24,670 nucleotides of DNA from Paraktedonobacter sp035294465 (GCA_035294465.1 DATGKW010000097.1:1-24670), one strand, 5' to 3'; shown: positions 1 to 8,533, counted from the first letter of the stretch. The notes: a model not told the origin generated them from the letters alone. Program-made: numbers and translations.

Positions 1-972
1 GCAGCCCATTATCCCTGGTTAGTTGAACTGAACGGCGTGAGTAAACGTTATGGAAGTTCGTCACACGGGAAATGGGCGTTACAAGACCTCTCTTTGACGA
101 TCTCACCCGGTGTTTGGGGGTTGCTGGGACGAAATGGAGCAGGCAAAACAACGCTGCTGCAGATTCTTGCAACTCTCCTGGAACCAACAACAGGGACAAT
201 CCGCATTGGTCCATATGATGTGCGCCGTGATCGCAGAAATATACGGAGGTTCCTTGGCTTTTTGCCGCAGGAGATAGGTTTCTTCCCTGCTCTGACGGTG
301 AAAGAAACCTTGCGCTATCTTGGCGCGTTGCAAGGGATCGAGCAGATTGATAAGAGCATCGATGCGGCGTTAGATGCAGTTAACTTGCGAGATCGGCTTA
401 AATCGCGTGTGGGTACGCTTAGTGGAGGCATGCGCCGTCGCCTGGGCCTTGCTCAGGCGCTCCTCGGCAACCCGCGCTTGCTGATTATCGACGAGCCAAC
501 GGCCGGTCTGGATCTCGTAGAACAACAACGCTTTCGTACCCTCCTGGGAACACTTGGTGCTCAGGGTGAGCGGACAATTCTTCTCTCCACACATATTGTT
601 GCGGATGTCGCCACCATGGCTGGGCAGTTGGCAGTCCTGGACCACGGACGATTAGTCTTCCAGGGAACGGCAAAAGAATTAGCTATGCGCTCGCGAGGGC
701 GCAGCTGGTTGTGGCGTACAACGCTTGAGCGCTTAGAAAAGGCCCGCCAGCACCAACATCTCCTGGTGACTGCTATTACACCCGTCGTTGACGCGCGAGT
801 GGCAGCTAATGAAGTAGTGGCACGTATCGAAGGTGAACAACCTGCTCCCGAGGCAGTGTTAGCCGAGCCAACACTAGAAGACGGTTATTTTTCGTTAATA
901 GGGGGAACATCGTCCGATGAAGACAACTACGCAGAACGATTGGCCGGGCTCCGCTCCGCGTATAAAGCCTGA
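1..972 (+). CDS. ABC transporter ATP-binding protein, 5' end outside window
   Basis: ATPase of an ABC-2 type exporter, expected to sit on the inner face of the membrane and power the two membrane proteins encoded downstream. Counting from an internal GTG at 37, the Walker A loop GRNGAGKTT is at residues 31-39, the signature LSGGM at 128-132, Walker B LLIIDEP at 148-154 and the switch His at 186. The reading frame stays open back to base 1, and the residues before the GTG (LVELNGVSKRYG) are the normal first strand of an ABC domain. The true start is therefore upstream of the window and the GTG is internal. After residue 215 there is a C-terminal extension of about 95 residues typical of drug/lantibiotic-type exporters. 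The 3' end overlaps the permease gene by 56 bases in another frame. The transported substrate cannot be told. Confidence 0.95.
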   Translation, partial: AAHYPWLVELNGVSKRYGSSSHGKWALQDLSLTISPGVWGLLGRNGAGKTTLLQILATLLEPTTGTIRIGPYDVRRDRRNIRRFLGFLPQEIGFFPALTVKETLRYLGALQGIEQIDKSIDAALDAVNLRDRLKSRVGTLSGGMRRRLGLAQALLGNPRLLIIDEPTAGLDLVEQQRFRTLLGTLGAQGERTILLSTHIVADVATMAGQLAVLDHGRLVFQGTAKELAMRSRGRSWLWRTTLERLEKARQHQHLLVTAITPVVDARVAANEVVARIEGEQPAPEAVLAEPTLEDGYFSLIGGTSSDEDNYAERLAGLRSAYKA

Positions 973-3373
973 ACGACAGGGAAGTGGCAGGAGGGCATTG
1001 TCACTCTGGTTGTTTTTGCGCCAGGCGTGTACACGCGTTTTGTCAGTTGCCTGGTGTGAGATTCTTTTGCAATTGCGTTCAATTGTTTTATGGGTTATGC
1101 TAGCGGCGTTCACGTTGCTAACGGTCCTGTATGCGCGCACACAAGTTTCAAACAATACTAACTATAGTAGCAATCAACAGGCTACTGTGGCAATTTGTAC
1201 TTATGCTGCCAGCTTTATCTTTTTTTTACTCCCATTTCTCTTCATGAACATTTTTGCAAGAGATCGTAGGCACCAGGCCCACCAGCTCATATGGACGCGT
1301 CCTCTCGCCTCAGCAGAATATGCTCTGGGCAAAGGGCTGGGCGCGGTGGGCATCAGTTTCCTGGCAAGCTGGACCCCCCTATTAATTGGCTGGCTGGCAA
1401 CAAGTGTTTTCCGTAGCAGTGTACAACCGTTGTTGCTGTGGCTCCAGATGCTGCTAGTCGTGGGAGCTGTGGACATATTGATTACCCTTTGTACTCTCTT
1501 CCTGGTTGCGCTTTTCTCGCCACTTGCGGTGTTAGGGGCGCTCATTCCAGCAGGTCTGGTTGTATATGTCGATATCGCTTTTCCCAAATCGATGCTCTTC
1601 CTTAGCGATATCACCGCTACAACTCTCTTTGCTTCGCCTGGCGTGGGTTTCGGCCCTGATGGAACCTTACTCTTATGGCAGCGATTCAGCTATGTAATGG
1701 GTGGACTATTCTGCCTGGGTTCGTTGATGCTCATTTATCAGGTACGAGAAAGGCTGGGAGCAGTACAGGTTCGTCATATTCTTAGCACCACTCTGTTCCT
1801 TATCGTCACAGGCGGTATTTTATTTGCAAGTGTGCTCACCTATCAGGTAAAAGGAGCAGCCTATACTGACTCTGGCTTATTGACAGCGAAGCCAATACAG
1901 GCTACCACCAGCCAGTATGAACTTGATGTAACTGCTAACCCCACATCGGGGGAAGTACACGGAACGGCGTCGTTCGTGTTGACGCCGCAGGGAGCACAGG
2001 GATCAGGCTTTTTTATAGGGCTAAATCCAGGAGTGCATGTGCAGCAGATAGAATTGCTCTCGACGAATGCAAGCAATATGAGCACGATCTCTTTTGCTGA
2101 AGTTACAGCTGGCTGGACGCGAATTGAACTGCAAGGCACAGGTTTTGAGGTTGGTCAGGCAGTGGATCTCAGAATAAGTTATGCCGGGCAGATGATATTG
2201 GGGCGAGATGACTATGCTCAAGCTGCATCTGGATATGGCCTGAGTGAGGGCGTTTCCTGGAGCCAGGATTACTTTTATCTGAGCTATCTTGGCCAGGGTA
2301 TGGGTGAATTGCTGGGAGCGGCTGGCTCGTGGTATCCTTTGCCATTCACTCAGCAAGCTCTCGATGACGGAATGCGTATCCCAATAGATGAAATGCACCT
2401 GCGTTTTCCAAAATCACTCAAAGTGTTGAGTGGTTTGGCCAGTGCAACAACTACCCTGGATGGAGATTGGCAGGAGATCATTGCACAGCCACACGCAAGC
2501 TTACCTGTGGCCCTGGCTGTGGCCTTGAGCAGCGCCCAGCAGGAAAGCGTTGATGATTTGTCATTCTGGTACCAGGGAGAAGCTCCTGATCAGATACAAC
2601 TCAGTACATATCGTGCAACGATGCAGGAGTTCCAGGCGATGAATCACTGGTTAGCTCCGGCTGGCACGTCGCAAGTATTCCAGACAGTCATTGTACCCAT
2701 GCTTCCTTTACCAGCAGTCGGGGCAGGATTATTACTTCTGCCCGAAAGGCCCGCTTTAAACCCTGCAAATCCTATTACACTCACGACAATGGCACGTATT
2801 GCGGCTGGGAATCTAGCGCAAGCCTGGTGGCTGAATGCAGCACTTTTTCCTTTTACGACGCTTACAGGTGGCTCAGATACACAAAATCCTGAACCTTCAA
2901 CTAGCATCCAACCTACTAACGCTTTGCTTGATATGCTTTCGCAGTATAGCGCTGCTGTGATTACAGGCGCAGTGATTGGTTCAAACTTTTTCACGAATGA
3001 AATGAACATCTGCGCGCAAGCGTATGCGTTGCCTCCATCGCAGACGGAGTCGCAACAAGCGCAGGTTTTGCAACAGGAGATGGCCAGGCTGGGTACCTCT
3101 TGTATGCCGATGGAACTGGTTCCCTACCGTCTCTCGTTTACGAAAGGGGTTGGTTTCGCGCGTCTGACAAGCTTCCTGCGACAGTATGCGTTTGCGCACA
3201 CAGAGCAAAAAACGGATATGCGTCAGTTCCTTCATCAGGCGAGTATTTTGGCGGGCAAGAATATCATTCCTGAGGCAGCACCATACATTTGCCCTGGCGG
3301 AGAAAAAACCACCCCTGCCCAGGGAGCTGCTGATCCACTGACCTGTTTGAACGAAAATTATTCGGGAACATGA
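917..3373 (+). CDS. ABC-2 permease fused to an extracellular, degenerate M1-peptidase-like domain
   Basis: Membrane subunit of the exporter, 818 residues. About six hydrophobic segments lie in residues 54-310 (near 54-72, 88-113, 138-165, 172-192, 195-221, 256-310). The remaining roughly 500 residues have no further membrane segment and should lie outside the cell. That part resembles an M1 aminopeptidase: an N-terminal beta-sandwich (about 330-470), then a region where the M1 zinc motif HELAHQWW would be expected. There the sequence reads GNLAQAWW (631-638), so both His and the Glu are lost, and no GAMEN motif is seen. M1 domains fused to ABC-2 permeases are a known architecture; the loss of catalysis is inferred. 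The ATG at 917 has only a distant G-rich stretch upstream. An in-frame TTG at 998 lies three bases after GGAGGG, so the start is uncertain. The next gene begins four bases after the stop. Confidence 0.85.
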   Translation: MKTTTQNDWPGSAPRIKPERQGSGRRALSLWLFLRQACTRVLSVAWCEILLQLRSIVLWVMLAAFTLLTVLYARTQVSNNTNYSSNQQATVAICTYAASFIFFLLPFLFMNIFARDRRHQAHQLIWTRPLASAEYALGKGLGAVGISFLASWTPLLIGWLATSVFRSSVQPLLLWLQMLLVVGAVDILITLCTLFLVALFSPLAVLGALIPAGLVVYVDIAFPKSMLFLSDITATTLFASPGVGFGPDGTLLLWQRFSYVMGGLFCLGSLMLIYQVRERLGAVQVRHILSTTLFLIVTGGILFASVLTYQVKGAAYTDSGLLTAKPIQATTSQYELDVTANPTSGEVHGTASFVLTPQGAQGSGFFIGLNPGVHVQQIELLSTNASNMSTISFAEVTAGWTRIELQGTGFEVGQAVDLRISYAGQMILGRDDYAQAASGYGLSEGVSWSQDYFYLSYLGQGMGELLGAAGSWYPLPFTQQALDDGMRIPIDEMHLRFPKSLKVLSGLASATTTLDGDWQEIIAQPHASLPVALAVALSSAQQESVDDLSFWYQGEAPDQIQLSTYRATMQEFQAMNHWLAPAGTSQVFQTVIVPMLPLPAVGAGLLLLPERPALNPANPITLTTMARIAAGNLAQAWWLNAALFPFTTLTGGSDTQNPEPSTSIQPTNALLDMLSQYSAAVITGAVIGSNFFTNEMNICAQAYALPPSQTESQQAQVLQQEMARLGTSCMPMELVPYRLSFTKGVGFARLTSFLRQYAFAHTEQKTDMRQFLHQASILAGKNIIPEAAPYICPGGEKTTPAQGAADPLTCLNENYSGT

Positions 3374-3376
3374 GAG

Positions 3377-4207
3377 ATGATTCAAGAACAAAACAGGAGA
3401 GCATATCGGCTCCAGTTACAAACTGGTGCGAAAACACGTAGGGGCAGTGCTTACGGCTGGGAGATGCGCCAGAGCTTTGCCTGGATCTGGTTCTTGCCAC
3501 TACTGGCAGTCGCTGGTTCATTGCTCTTTACCTGGTTTATCTATTGGTTAGAAAGCCATTCGCAGGCACCTGGGGTCAATACCATTCATCACAAGGTCGT
3601 TATCGTCCTGGATTATATACATCCATTGCGTAATACGCTGGAACTGCTTCTGCCCATTCTAAGTGTTTTTCTAGCAACTGATCTATTACTCAAGGAGTGG
3701 CGCAGGGGTACATTAATGCTTCTTACTACGCGTCAGTCATTACTCTGGTTCCTGGTGGTGCGCTCTGGCTATCTGATAGGGTATCTGACACTGGTCACAG
3801 GCGGGGCGATTCTACTAAGCTGGTGGCTTACACCGAATCTGCCATCCTCATTGAATATGGGTGTGTGGCTCTGGCAAACATTGCTTACAGTTATGGCGCC
3901 CACACTGTTTTTGATGGCGCTAGGATTGCTCGTCGCACATCTCTCGGTCAATTCAATCGCCGGTTATGTATTACCTGCGTGCTGCTGGTTGGCCAACTGG
4001 CTGTACGCATTGCAGGTGGAGCAAGCTCATACGCAGAGTTCAATCCTCTCATATCTCTTGTTTGGCTGGTCAGATAAGGATCTCACGCCATATCCAGATG
4101 CCTGGTTGCCAGGAAAGATCTTGCTTTGCCTTGCGGCTGCGCTTCTTCTCACTGTGCAGCCGTTGCTTTTGCGTAAGATGGCACTCCAGCGCAAGGACGT
4201 AGAATAG
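3377..4207 (+). CDS. Second ABC-2 type membrane subunit
   Basis: A 276-residue integral membrane protein with about six hydrophobic stretches (near residues 33-56, 90-105, 123-150, 162-190, 195-210 and 245-268, with Trp-rich borders). After the second stretch comes a polar KEWRRGTL segment, the usual position of the cytoplasmic loop in ABC-2 permeases. Its start lies four bases after the stop of the large permease, with GAGAG just before the ATG, so the two are surely co-translated. It most likely forms the heterodimeric partner of the large permease in the same exporter. No enzymatic motif is seen. The family is assigned from topology and operon position rather than a strong signature. The gene ends about 20 bases before a strong hairpin. 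Confidence 0.8.
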   Translation: MIQEQNRRAYRLQLQTGAKTRRGSAYGWEMRQSFAWIWFLPLLAVAGSLLFTWFIYWLESHSQAPGVNTIHHKVVIVLDYIHPLRNTLELLLPILSVFLATDLLLKEWRRGTLMLLTTRQSLLWFLVVRSGYLIGYLTLVTGGAILLSWWLTPNLPSSLNMGVWLWQTLLTVMAPTLFLMALGLLVAHLSVNSIAGYVLPACCWLANWLYALQVEQAHTQSSILSYLLFGWSDKDLTPYPDAWLPGKILLCLAAALLLTVQPLLLRKMALQRKDVE

Positions 4208-4225
4208 TCTGACCGGAATAGTGCC

Positions 4226-4277
4226 AGATAAAGAGAGCAGGGAGCAGACACATACTCGCCCCCTGCTCTCTTTATCT
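4226..4277. terminator. Bidirectional terminator between exporter operon and citrate synthase
   Basis: A perfect 17-bp inverted repeat (4226-4242 pairing with 4261-4277) with an 18-base loop. The arms carry A-rich and T-rich ends, so either strand gives a stem followed by U-rich sequence. It lies between two convergent genes, and its right arm overlaps the TAG stop of citrate synthase. Confidence 0.85.
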
Positions 4278-5433
4278 AGCGCTGGGCCAGCGCTACAAAT
4301 GCTCGGTGATCCGGCCCCGTGTATTCGGCCAGTGGGCGGATCAGGCGATTATTGGCGGTCTGCTCCAGAATATGAGCGGTCCAGCCAGCTACGCGAGACA
4401 CGGCGAAGGTCGGGGTGAAGAGATCGACCGGAATGCCCACGGAATTCAGCAGGACGGCGGAATAGAAATCGACGTTGGTATAGAGGCGCCGGCCAGGTTT
4501 GGTCTCCTCCAGGATGGCAAGTGCCAGTTCTTCAACGCGCCGGGCAAACGCGAAGCCTGCGGGATCGGCGTGCCGGGCCATCTCGCGTAATTCTTCGGCG
4601 CGTGGATCGGTGGTTTTATAGGCCCGATGCCCAAAACCCATCAGCCGTCCGCCGCGGGCCAGCGTGGCACGTATCCAGGGTTCCGCGTTCTCCGCACTGC
4701 CAATGGCTTCGAGCATCTCGTATGATTTATCAGCCGCGCCACCATGCAAAGGCCCCTTGAGCGCGCAGATGGCCGCGACCACCGCCGAGGCCAGGTCTGA
4801 GGTGGTGCTGGCTACAATACGCGCGGTGAAGGTCGAGGCGTTCATGCTGTGGTCGGCCAGCATAACCAGGTAGGCATCCAGCCCTTTGACATGTTCAGCC
4901 TTTGGCTCCTGCCCGGTCAGCAGGTAAAGATAGTTCGCCGTGTGCCCCAGATCGGCGCGTGGCTCCAACGGCTCTAGCCCCTGACGCAGGCGATGGAACG
5001 TTGTCAGGATCAAAGGAAAACAACCAGTCAGCGCAATCGCCTGCTCGACAGTTGGAGCGCCCCGCACATGAGAGTACATGCCCCAGGCCGAGACCGCTGT
5101 ACGCAGCGCGTCCATCGGGGATGTATCCGCCGGTAGATTGCGCAGGAGAGCAAGTACGCCCGCCGGCAGGTGGCGCTGCTCTTTCAAGCTGGCCTGCAGC
5201 CCGGCGAGTTCGGCACGCGTGGGCAAATGGCCAAACCAGAGTAAGTAGGCAATTTCCTCAAAAGTCGTTGTATGCGCCAGATCATGAATATCATATCCGC
5301 GATAGACCAGGTGCCCGGCCTCACCATCTACATTACTGATCGAAGTGGTAGCAGCAACCACTCCCTCCAGACCCCCTTTGCGCTGTTGCGGCGTCCTGGT
5401 CTCTTCGTTGGCGAGTGTGCTCGATTCTGCCAT
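4276..5433 (-). CDS. gltA: Citrate synthase (type II-like short form)
   Basis: Condenses oxaloacetate and acetyl-CoA to citrate at the entry of the TCA cycle, in the cytoplasm. The 385-residue length fits the short homodimeric bacterial form. Catalytic residues are all present: His230 in GPLHGGA, His269 in MGFGHRAYK and Asp322 in NVDFYSA, matching the His/His/Asp triad of the family. ADHSMNASTFTAR (193-205) and RPLAEYTGP near the C-terminus are further family blocks. The ATG at 5433 has AAAGGAG eleven bases upstream. A 2-methylcitrate synthase cannot be excluded from sequence alone, because the two activities share this fold. The gene stands alone and is divergent from a small HTH protein. 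It ends inside a convergent terminator hairpin. Confidence 0.95.
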   Translation of the reverse strand: MAESSTLANEETRTPQQRKGGLEGVVAATTSISNVDGEAGHLVYRGYDIHDLAHTTTFEEIAYLLWFGHLPTRAELAGLQASLKEQRHLPAGVLALLRNLPADTSPMDALRTAVSAWGMYSHVRGAPTVEQAIALTGCFPLILTTFHRLRQGLEPLEPRADLGHTANYLYLLTGQEPKAEHVKGLDAYLVMLADHSMNASTFTARIVASTTSDLASAVVAAICALKGPLHGGAADKSYEMLEAIGSAENAEPWIRATLARGGRLMGFGHRAYKTTDPRAEELREMARHADPAGFAFARRVEELALAILEETKPGRRLYTNVDFYSAVLLNSVGIPVDLFTPTFAVSRVAGWTAHILEQTANNRLIRPLAEYTGPDHRAFVALAQR

Positions 5434-5476
5434 AAGTATATGCTCCTTTGCTCACGGAAAATCATCCCTATCGACA

Positions 5477-5505
5477 GTATTACCATGATTTTCTACGAAA
5501 GTCAA
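5477..5505 (-). promoter_or_regulatory. Candidate promoter of citrate synthase
   Basis: On the minus strand TTGACT (5505-5500) is followed after 17 bases by TAATAC (5482-5477), with a TGG just before it as in an extended -10. The -35 match is good and the -10 only fair. It would give a leader of about 40 bases. Confidence 0.4.
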
Positions 5506-5583
5506 TGGTACTTGATATAGCTTGATGAATTATATCTGTTTATTGATTTACATATATTTGCCTTTAGCAATACCTTATACTTG

Positions 5584-5612
5584 TTGACAAAGAGGCCGAG
5601 AGTCCCTATTAT
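5584..5612 (+). promoter_or_regulatory. Sigma-70 promoter driving the HTH gene
   Basis: TTGACA (5584-5589), a 17-base spacer and TATTAT (5607-5612). This is a near-consensus housekeeping promoter. Transcription would start near 5619, leaving a leader of about 160 bases before the ATG at 5779. It lies 79 bases from the -35 of the candidate divergent promoter of citrate synthase. Confidence 0.75.
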
Positions 5613-5778
5613 TGAAAGGAAAGAGTATCATTGAAAGAGAAGTGCAGCGCCGCTCTTTTATCTCTATTCCACTTTGGCAAATTTTTTGATCCGAGGCTCC
5701 TTCGCCAAAGCGGAGAGGAAAACTTTCACAGATCTTATGTTACCTGGCGGGAAGAGACCGCGATTGGGAGAGGCAAAA

Positions 5779-6066
5779 ATGATTGAGATGGACGGTGAAA
5801 ACTATCTGGATAAAGAGGAGGCAAGCCGCCTGTTAGGGGTGAAAACGTCCACCCTGTACGCTTATGTCAGCCGGGGGTTGTTGAAAAGCTACAAGCAGGG
5901 CATTAAGCGCCAGCGCCTGTACAAGCAGGCTGAACTTGAGGCACTGTTGCGCCTGCGTCCCAGCGATACCTCGCCCTCAGCCGCAGGAGAAGCCCAGGAG
6001 AAGTTTTTGGGCCGGAAGAGGTTGCCGGAGATTCCCCTGGCCGAGGATTGGGTGCCATATACCTGA
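5779..6066 (+). CDS. Small HTH (MerR/excisionase-like) DNA-binding protein
   Basis: A 95-residue protein with one helix-turn-helix domain in residues 8-60: YLDKEEASRLLGVKTSTLYA is the HTH, followed by a wing-like segment YVSRGLLKS and a basic RQRLYKQ. The C-terminal 35 residues are Pro-rich and likely flexible. The block closely resembles, from memory, the N-terminal HTH domain fused to some citrate synthase-family proteins. Here it is a separate gene divergent from a citrate synthase. It probably regulates the shared intergenic region or an unlinked target; this is inference. The ATG at 5779 was chosen because GGGAGAGG lies five bases upstream. The frame opens earlier, at a TTG at 5674, but no ribosome binding site is seen there. 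The stop is 17 bases from the stop of the convergent membrane protein. Confidence 0.8.
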   Translation: MIEMDGENYLDKEEASRLLGVKTSTLYAYVSRGLLKSYKQGIKRQRLYKQAELEALLRLRPSDTSPSAAGEAQEKFLGRKRLPEIPLAEDWVPYT

Positions 6067-6083
6067 AAGTGAGTCGCACCCGG

Positions 6084-7154
6084 TCAGTCACCTGCCGCGA
6101 AATACTGAGTCCACCCGGCACCAGACCAGGAAGCTTGCAGAGCATAGCAGCCAGCGCTTGAGACGAGAATATCGACAGGTATCATTTCCCATGTTCCGCC
6201 CGCAACGCTGACTTGCCCGATCCCCGCCTTGTTCGGGTCGAGCGTGAGCGCAGAGGTAAAGGCCAGCAAATCTGCATAGCTAAACATCACTATTCCACCC
6301 TCCCCCTGACTCTCCCCCCGCAGGGTAATAGTGCCGGCAAAGCCCTTCTGGATGAATACAGCGAGAGTGCTATACCAGCCAATGAAGGCATTTCCTAAGG
6401 AAAGGGACATAGAGGTGGGTTGCAGATTAATCAAGGTAGCCGTTGGCCCGTCAAACCCCGAAACCCAGAGTGGCCCGCCCCCTAACCCTGGCGGATCAAG
6501 CGGCGTAGTAAAAGTTTGCAGCGTGGTAAGCTTCGGGCAACTGGATGGCAGCAGCCCCGGACCATCTCCAACAAAGACATGTAACGATCCAAAGGCATTC
6601 CTCCCGGAGCGCCCAACAGCAACGGGGCCAGGATTGGAGTTTAAGGTAACCGCCGTTGGCGTAGGGGCTAGACCCGGCTCAAAGAAGCCAAGGGCCTGCG
6701 AACGCAGAGCAGGTACATTGCCAGCGATTAATACCAGGATAGCTGCGCATATCCCGAAAGCTGTGAGCGCGCGCCCGATCCCCGCCCGGCGCCGTGCTCG
6801 CCTGAGTGCTGGCTCGTTCCCTCTCCTCTGAGCAGGCCGGGAACCCGCAAAGATCGCACGTAAACGCTTACTCAAACTGGAAGCCTTGAGCAAGAGATAG
6901 TGGCCCCGTGTGTCCGGTGGTAGGTCGCTGATCTCTATCTCGAATTCGTCTGCATTGCTTTGTTCAGGGGTGTGACTGGATAAAAGGATGAACGCCCGTG
7001 CCGTGGCATGCAGGCGCTTTTTCATTTCCTGCAATCCAATCAGTAGATAGTGACTACGCTCACTGGGCGGTAGGTCGCTGATTTCTACTTCGAAATCCTC
7101 TGGCGCGTCCATAGACGCGCCACCATCTGCCTCCTGGCTGTCAAAGTCGTTCAT
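6084..7154 (-). CDS. Single-pass membrane protein with two cytoplasmic 'EISDLPP' repeats
   Basis: I do not recognise this 356-residue protein. The N-terminal half is cytoplasmic by the positive-inside rule. It holds two copies of a 30-residue unit, residues 21-50 and 71-100, each starting F-E-V/I-E-I-S-D-L-P-P and continuing with HYLL and a basic KRL segment. A strongly basic stretch (105-127) precedes one membrane segment (about 128-146). The outer part (150-356) is Gly/Pro/Ser-rich with a short linker and then probably a beta-rich domain holding two Cys (in SSCPKL and SAGCYAL) that could form a disulfide. It starts eight bases after the DUF58 stop, so it is the last gene of the MoxR-DUF58 operon. 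In other genomes this place often holds a transglutaminase-type membrane protein, which this is not. Confidence 0.75.
   Translation of the reverse strand: MNDFDSQEADGGASMDAPEDFEVEISDLPPSERSHYLLIGLQEMKKRLHATARAFILLSSHTPEQSNADEFEIEISDLPPDTRGHYLLLKASSLSKRLRAIFAGSRPAQRRGNEPALRRARRRAGIGRALTAFGICAAILVLIAGNVPALRSQALGFFEPGLAPTPTAVTLNSNPGPVAVGRSGRNAFGSLHVFVGDGPGLLPSSCPKLTTLQTFTTPLDPPGLGGGPLWVSGFDGPTATLINLQPTSMSLSLGNAFIGWYSTLAVFIQKGFAGTITLRGESQGEGGIVMFSYADLLAFTSALTLDPNKAGIGQVSVAGGTWEMIPVDILVSSAGCYALQASWSGAGWTQYFAAGD
6855..7094 (-). repeat. Two direct copies of a coding repeat, period 150 bases
   Basis: Bases 7005-7094 and 6855-6944 encode the two 30-residue repeat units of the membrane protein. The spacing is exactly 150 bases (50 codons). 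At DNA level GGTAGGTCGCTGAT is identical in both copies and flanking bases remain similar, which suggests a fairly recent internal duplication. Confidence 0.75.
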
Positions 7155-7162
7155 GCGTTCTC

Positions 7163-8533
7163 CTAAAGGTGAAAACCAGCAGCTAGAACCTCCTTTTTCT
7201 GCTGCTCAGGCATATTTGTCCCTTTAGAAGAATTATAACATGAAGATATCTCATTCCAGGTTTCTTCACCGCCAAGATGGTAAATTGGGATACCCGCCAT
7301 CTGGCCAGCCATTGGTTGATCCCCGACCATTAAAAGCGTAACGGCATGTCCGGCCTGCTTCAGACGATTCAGGAGATCGAGCAGAGGCTCGCTAATAGTG
7401 CAGGTAATTATTACCACCGTCGCGCCCGCTGGCAGATGAGAGCGTTCGCTCTGAATCAGCTCCTCGATTGAACTGCCGAAGAAGCCCTGCACCCGGGCCA
7501 GCGCTTCCATAATGCGCTGGCGCTGCTCCTCACTACTGGCCGGCGGCAGCTTAATGCGCCTGCGGTTAAGCTGCTCCGCCAGGCTCAGTTCTGCGGCCGC
7601 CTCTGCCTCGTCCTGCCCTTCGTCCTGTTTTTCCAGCATACGCATACCGAGTTCGGGCATGTACATAATGCTGTTCGCGTACAGGCCAACCGCATACCCC
7701 TCGTTCAAAGCCCAGTCCGCAACCGAGGCCGCTGCACATACAGAAAGCTCCTGCAATTCTGGATAGACGCCAAAATAGGAGTTAAGCTGCGTGACTATGT
7801 TCAAAAATATTACGAGCGTATAGGTAGTTGTAGCTTCGTAAACCTTGCTTTGCAGTTGCCTGACGCGGGCAGTAGCTTTCCAGTGAACGCGCCGCAGATC
7901 GTCGCCGTACATATAATCGCGCACACCAATCACTCGCGCGGGATCTTCAAGCAGGCGGCGGGGCGCGCGACGGTCGCCAAAAGGATAACGCGCTGGCAAA
8001 TTGAAGCTGCTCAGGGGCACTACCAGGGGATAAACAATCAGATACTCCTGGTTCTCCAGCATCTCCTGGCGATCCGTAAAACCGAACAGATCGCCGCTGC
8101 GCACGCTAGTTGGACCAAAGGTATGCACGCCACGAGCATTACAGACGACGGTATAGCGCCGCGTGACGCGTTCGTACCAGCGCGGGCTGAAGAGATTCTC
8201 CAGGATGGTTCGATTCGAGACAGGATCGATGCGCACCTGGCGTCCGTGGATGGTCAGCGCACGCGGGACTGTATCTTCTATCTCCAGCCAGGGCAGAGGC
8301 AGCAGCTTGGCATTCTCAACCACCATTGAAAAGGTAATCTCTTCTCCAAAGAGGACGCGCCGCTCGCTCAAAGCACGTTCAAAGCGCAAATCGCTCAGGC
8401 AATACCGCGCCCAGATATCGGCCGTGAGCAGAACGAGCAGGCTCAGCACGACCACGATCAGAATCAGCGGCTGCCTGATCAGCAGGCCCAGGAGGATTAC
8501 TACGGCGCAAGCGAAATACCATCTTCTGCTCAT
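7163..8533 (-). CDS. DUF58 family membrane-anchored protein
   Basis: A 456-residue DUF58 protein, the usual partner of MoxR ATPases. Two hydrophobic helices lie at residues 7-18 and 21-38. A beta-rich region follows (about 55-150), and then the DUF58 hallmark at 206-223 (DYMYGDDLRRVHWKATAR). The C-terminal half resembles a von Willebrand A fold, as in this family, with a hydrophobic strand VVIITCTISEPLL. Between them lies an acidic, Glu/Ala-rich segment (about 300-320). The family is thought to act with MoxR as a chaperone-like system for surface or metal-loaded complexes, but the client is unknown. Its ATG overlaps the MoxR stop as ATGA (8530-8533), so translation is coupled. Confidence 0.9.
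   Translation of the reverse strand: MSRRWYFACAVVILLGLLIRQPLILIVVVLSLLVLLTADIWARYCLSDLRFERALSERRVLFGEEITFSMVVENAKLLPLPWLEIEDTVPRALTIHGRQVRIDPVSNRTILENLFSPRWYERVTRRYTVVCNARGVHTFGPTSVRSGDLFGFTDRQEMLENQEYLIVYPLVVPLSSFNLPARYPFGDRRAPRRLLEDPARVIGVRDYMYGDDLRRVHWKATARVRQLQSKVYEATTTYTLVIFLNIVTQLNSYFGVYPELQELSVCAAASVADWALNEGYAVGLYANSIMYMPELGMRMLEKQDEGQDEAEAAAELSLAEQLNRRRIKLPPASSEEQRQRIMEALARVQGFFGSSIEELIQSERSHLPAGATVVIITCTISEPLLDLLNRLKQAGHAVTLLMVGDQPMAGQMAGIPIYHLGGEETWNEISSCYNSSKGTNMPEQQKKEVLAAGFHL

Noticed and set aside
5674..5778. N-terminal extension of the HTH protein from a TTG
   Set aside because: No ribosome binding site stands before the TTG, and the added 35 residues are unlike the HTH family; the ATG at 5779 has a good site.
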